A stretch of DNA of 11,556 bases from Spirogloea muscicola (taxonomy: Eukaryota; Streptophyta; Zygnematophyceae; Spirogloeales; Spirogloeaceae): the NCBI GenBank assembly GCA_009602725.1, contig WELB01000357.1, positions 73,675-85,230 on the forward strand, read 5' to 3'. The notes below the pieces were generated by a model that saw only the letters and a list, made by a program, of their open reading frames with translations, made no database searches and was not told the DNA's origin. This document shows, piece after piece, positions 8,557 to 11,556 of this stretch. How positions within the stretch are numbered: the stretch's first letter is position 1; each line of letters starts with the position of its first letter. The position numbers and the translations under genes were made by a program.

Positions 8557-9483
8557 TCAAATGTAGCCCAGCATCCCCTGGACTTGGCGTGACCAGTATT
8601 CCCTGGCCTGCCTCAGAAAAGCTGCTCTTTCCTGGTCGTAGCGCTGCTCCCATTCCACTGGTTGCCTGCATGTTGGAAGAAGCAGCTTGCTATGCTGAGT
8701 AAGTGCACCCCTTCTTGCATGCAATTAGGGATTTTCGGCACTCAAAGTTGCCTGCCCGCCTCAGTGTTGCCCCACAACTATGGAGGATGACGTGCGCAGA
8801 ATGTAGAGCGCAGCCCACCCCAAAACAACAAAGTCTAGGTCAGATGCAAGGTATCTGACAATCACGTGGTACATATGTCAAGGGGATCACCGGGATTTGA
8901 TCATCATGTGCAGCTCCGTCATCCGTAGAACAGCACAGTACACACCAGACTGCACACCAGACCAGACTCCCTCTGTCCTGGTCAGAGAAAACCGTAGCTG
9001 GAAAGACTTTCTCATCACAAACATGTGCCTCCCACCTAGGAAGCTTCATCAATCTCCTTCCAGTACATAGCAAGAGTTGTGCAGCAGGCTGTACTTGGAT
9101 GAGAGGATACCTGTCGACACAATGGGCACTTGGAGCCTGCTGGTGCAGCCAGAGCACCTTGGAAGGTTGTCACCCCCGCTGCTAAGCAAGCACATCCATT
9201 GCAGAAAACATGGCCGCAATTCAAGGAGATGGGGTCAAACAAAAGGTCCTGCAACAACCTTTGTACCAGGTTAGAATTGTATTTGAGCAGGGTTAGCGGG
9301 TTGCACCCATGAGTACCAGCCTTGACATCCTCGGGCATTTGAGAACGTAGCAGAGTTAAGATCCATGTCCTTGAGCAGGCAGAATGATGGAGCAGGTGGC
9401 TCAACTAAGCAGTGCTGCGACAGGAAGGAACTCACCAAGCACACAGGACAGGTCAAGTCGACCAAAGCACCCACAACAACCAT
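8557..9483 (-). other. C3HC4 RING finger and basic helical tail, exons 6-8 of the ligase
   Basis: The zinc ligands are Cys247, Cys250 (LTCPVCL, end of exon 6), Cys262, His264 (LNCGHVFC), Cys267, Cys270, Cys292 and Cys295 (KCPLCR, end of exon 7). This gives C-x2-C-x11-C-x-H-x2-C-x2-C-x21-C-x2-C. The DLLFDPISLNCGH core is the NLA-type signature for recruiting an E2. Exon 8 encodes a charged helix (WEQRYDQERAAFLRQAREYW) like the NLA C-terminus and stops at TGA 8559-8557. The intron between exons 7 and 8 is 416 nt (8695-9110); reading through it would stop at TAG 9038-9036. Confidence 0.88.
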
Positions 9484-11517
9484 GGGGGTCATTGGAGTTC
9501 TCTGAGAAGGGGGTGCTTGAAGACTGCTCGCAACTGCAGAATCACCAACTTCCTCAGAGTGATCAGGCAATGTACAACAAGAGGAGACATTGTACTGAAG
9601 AGCTTTGATCTCCAGTAAGAAGGGTGACTGATCCAGAAGATGCTGCCACCGTCCAAGACTTGCTCTGTAATGTGCTCCACAGTAGTCTCCATGGATCTGG
9701 TTGACGCAGTATCATGCACTCATCAGTCTCGCTTGTGGGCCTCTAGCTACTCTGGCAGCTCACAAGACTTGGCCTCCCGGACGTCACAACAACGTCCTAC
9801 TCTCTGACTGTAGCATGTGAATATGTCTTTAACAGCAATGGTCCCACTGAGTAACACTCAAATCAGAAGTCCGCTTGGGCTTTTACCCTTGGGTAATCAC
9901 ACTAACCATATGCACAACATCCATGGCGCAAGTAGGACCTTACATTGCCGGCCATCTAACACTTATTGTGCTATGTAAAGGGAATGACCTTCACAATGAC
10001 AGCTACCATCACCGTTCACTGCAACATACCTTCTTATATTTCTTGAGAATCTTTCTAACAGCTGTGCTGTTCATCTGAATATAAGTTTCAAGATGCTTCC
10101 CAGCCTCACACAATGAGGCATAGCTCCAGATGAATTTCAACTACAATGACACACCACTGCAACATGACTGGCGGAGCAAGAATGCAAGTAGATAGAAACA
10201 GTGCGTGCAGAGGAGTGCCATTTCAGATGAGAAGGGCGGGAACTGGCAGGAGAACAACAGAATAGCAGGCTTGTGTATGACTCTCAGGCACGAATCCCAG
10301 GCACAACACTACCTTCAGCATGTAGTAGTGCCTCCTCAATCCCTTTGATTGATGGAGTCGCAACAGCTTCTGAAAGACAAGCAGCATATGGCTTTCAGTG
10401 CTACCCGTGCATGCTGGGCCAAACGCTGATTGAAGAGAGGAGATCCAAGCCCAAGCTCCAACTCTGAGATGGTATTGTCAAAGTGAACAAGCAGCTGGTT
10501 TGTGACTGTGGAGCCACTTGGCAATGACGATGAAAAGCGCAAGCAGTGATGCCCATTGGCCTCACTCTTGCTCGCTTGTTGAAGGAGCTCAACACGATGA
10601 TGATCTGTTGCGTCAACTCCTGGAAGAAGCTGGCATCACACGCTGAGAACACGCCACAAGAGCTCAGCGTGTAGAGCGGGTACATCTCTGCAGAGAAGGA
10701 TGGCCCCACACTGAGGCCAACACTTGCGAGGTAACAACGCCATGGTTCGGGTCTCTCCTGTAGTGTTACATGAGAGTCCGGATATCAACATAACCTCAGC
10801 AAGCGGCATCTGGCGTCACATTGCTCACTCGAGCAGGTGGGCCGACTTGTGGTTGCATCACGGCTCTGACTACCAGGGTCACGGTCCTCATCGGGAACAA
10901 CCACGTCTGCATCCAGGATGTTGCCAGGGCACTGTGCCAGCATCTTCTTCAGTAGCTTGAAGTCGAGAACTGCAGCACAAGGACCCCAAGCCCATCAGCG
11001 AGCTGACAGTGCCGCCATTCAGTCCTGAGATGGTCTGCATGAGCACCTCACTTCCCTCAGTGTGACATGGACAGTGGACAGCGAGCGGAAGTTCGACTAC
11101 TATGGTGAGCTTCGTCCAGGCAGCAAAGAATAGACAGCAGACAAGCACATGTGGGCCGGTACTCGAGCAGTCCCCGCCGTGGCTATGGCTGTCTGCTCCG
11201 GCGGTAGGTCAGGTCAATCTCATCACAATGAATCCATGCGGTGTAGCAGCACGACCGCGCCCCCAGGCCCAGCAAGGGCCATGCCAGGAGACGGAGGCCC
11301 TCATCCAGGTGTCGTCGAGGCTCGTCGTCGTTGCCAGGCGAGAGTACTGTGTGCCCGCTGGAGACGAGCGGCCGTACGAGCAGAGGAGGCGCGGCTGTGC
11401 CAAGGCAGTTGTGCAGCGGAGTGGCAGGAGGGAGTGGGAGGAGCATGGGAAGGGACCTGGGAGCTTGGGCGGGGACGAGTCCGCGCGGTAGGCCGCGAGC
11501 TGCTGGCCGAACTTCAT
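8557..11517 (-). CDS. NLA: SPX-RING E3 ubiquitin ligase, NLA/BAH1 type, 8 exons
   Basis: The predicted 342-residue protein is very close in length to Arabidopsis NLA. That family ubiquitinates plasma-membrane phosphate and nitrate transporters for degradation and reads inositol (pyro)phosphates through SPX. Exons in transcript order: 11517-11457, 10969-10829, 10687-10566, 10369-10313, 10140-10030, 9696-9436, 9248-9111, 8694-8557. All junctions are in phase. The start at 11517 gives MKFG, the standard SPX opening, in a GCCGCCATG context only 39 nt from the window edge, so the promoter lies outside. The least certain choices are the donor of exon 1 (GTCCCT) and of exon 2 (GTGAGC at 10828 taken; GTAGTC further upstream is also in phase). 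Substrates in this organism are inferred from the family only. Confidence 0.87.
9550..11517 (-). other. SPX domain, exons 1-6 of the ligase
   Basis: SPX helices are spread over six exons. MKFGQQLAAY (Lys2) opens the domain; LDFKLLKKML follows (Lys25, Lys28, Lys29, across the exon 1/2 junction). CDASFFQELTQQ and FNKRAR|KLLRLHQSKG match the central helices of NLA-type SPX without gaps across the exon 3/4 junction. AGKHLETYIQMNSTAVRKILKKYKK|IHGDY (about 140-169) is the most conserved block, with Arg156, Lys157, Lys160, Lys161, Lys163 and Lys164. These lysines lie where SPX domains form the basic pocket for inositol pyrophosphates. Introns of 487 nt (10970-11456) and 333 nt (9697-10029) contain no other gene that I can see. 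Confidence 0.85.
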
Positions 11518-11556
11518 GGCGGCGCCGCGGCAGCAGGCGCCCGGCGAGGGCGGGAG

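Noticed and set aside
9036-9110. Treating TAG at 9038 as the ligase stop
   Set aside because: A family-typical C-terminal helix (QAREYW) lies in phase at 8557-8694 behind an acceptor, and including it brings the length to 342, close to NLA.
8840-9157. 105-residue minus-strand frame after the RING
   Set aside because: It lies almost wholly in ligase intron 7, and its overlap with exon 7 is in the wrong frame.

Overview
The window is nuclear DNA of a eukaryote, most likely from the green lineage (a streptophyte or other green alga, or an early-diverging land plant). Two points suggest this. Both genes are split by many short introns (about 100-490 nt) with GT-AG borders. The minus-strand gene is an SPX-RING ubiquitin ligase of the plant NLA/BAH1 type. 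Species cannot be named from the sequence. First exons and 5' leaders at both ends are very GC-rich; introns and the central intergenic part are closer to balanced composition.

Layout: (1) 1-720 is a leader/promoter region with a GC-rich, TATA-less stretch before a strong start context, and one unassigned possible upstream exon. (2) 721-7816 (+) is one 17-exon gene for a membrane hybrid histidine kinase of about 1180 residues: Pro/Ala/Arg-rich N-terminus, TM1, large Cache-like extracytoplasmic sensor, TM2, HAMP, HisKA (His504), HATPase_c, a degenerate first receiver carrying a ~170-residue insert, and an intact second receiver (Asp1098). (3) 7817-8556 is the 740-nt gap between two converging stop codons, holding both 3' UTRs, including a perfect 12-bp hairpin with a GCAA loop. 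(4) 8557-11517 (-) is an 8-exon gene for a 342-residue SPX-RING E3 ligase with a complete C3HC4 RING.

Both gene models were built by hand from splice sites, codon phase and family motifs. Every exon junction is phase-consistent, and neither gene looks like a pseudogene. One junction in the kinase (5567/5726) has two competing solutions, one of which would need a single-base frameshift. The two genes act in different pathways (His-Asp phosphorelay; inositol-pyrophosphate/phosphate-linked protein turnover). Beyond their tail-to-tail arrangement nothing in the sequence shows that they work together. The most unusual items are the bacterial-style Cache-HAMP kinase in a green-lineage gene, the insert-bearing degenerate receiver, the GNRA-capped 3' UTR hairpin, and non-standard splice donors (one GC-AG, three GTC).
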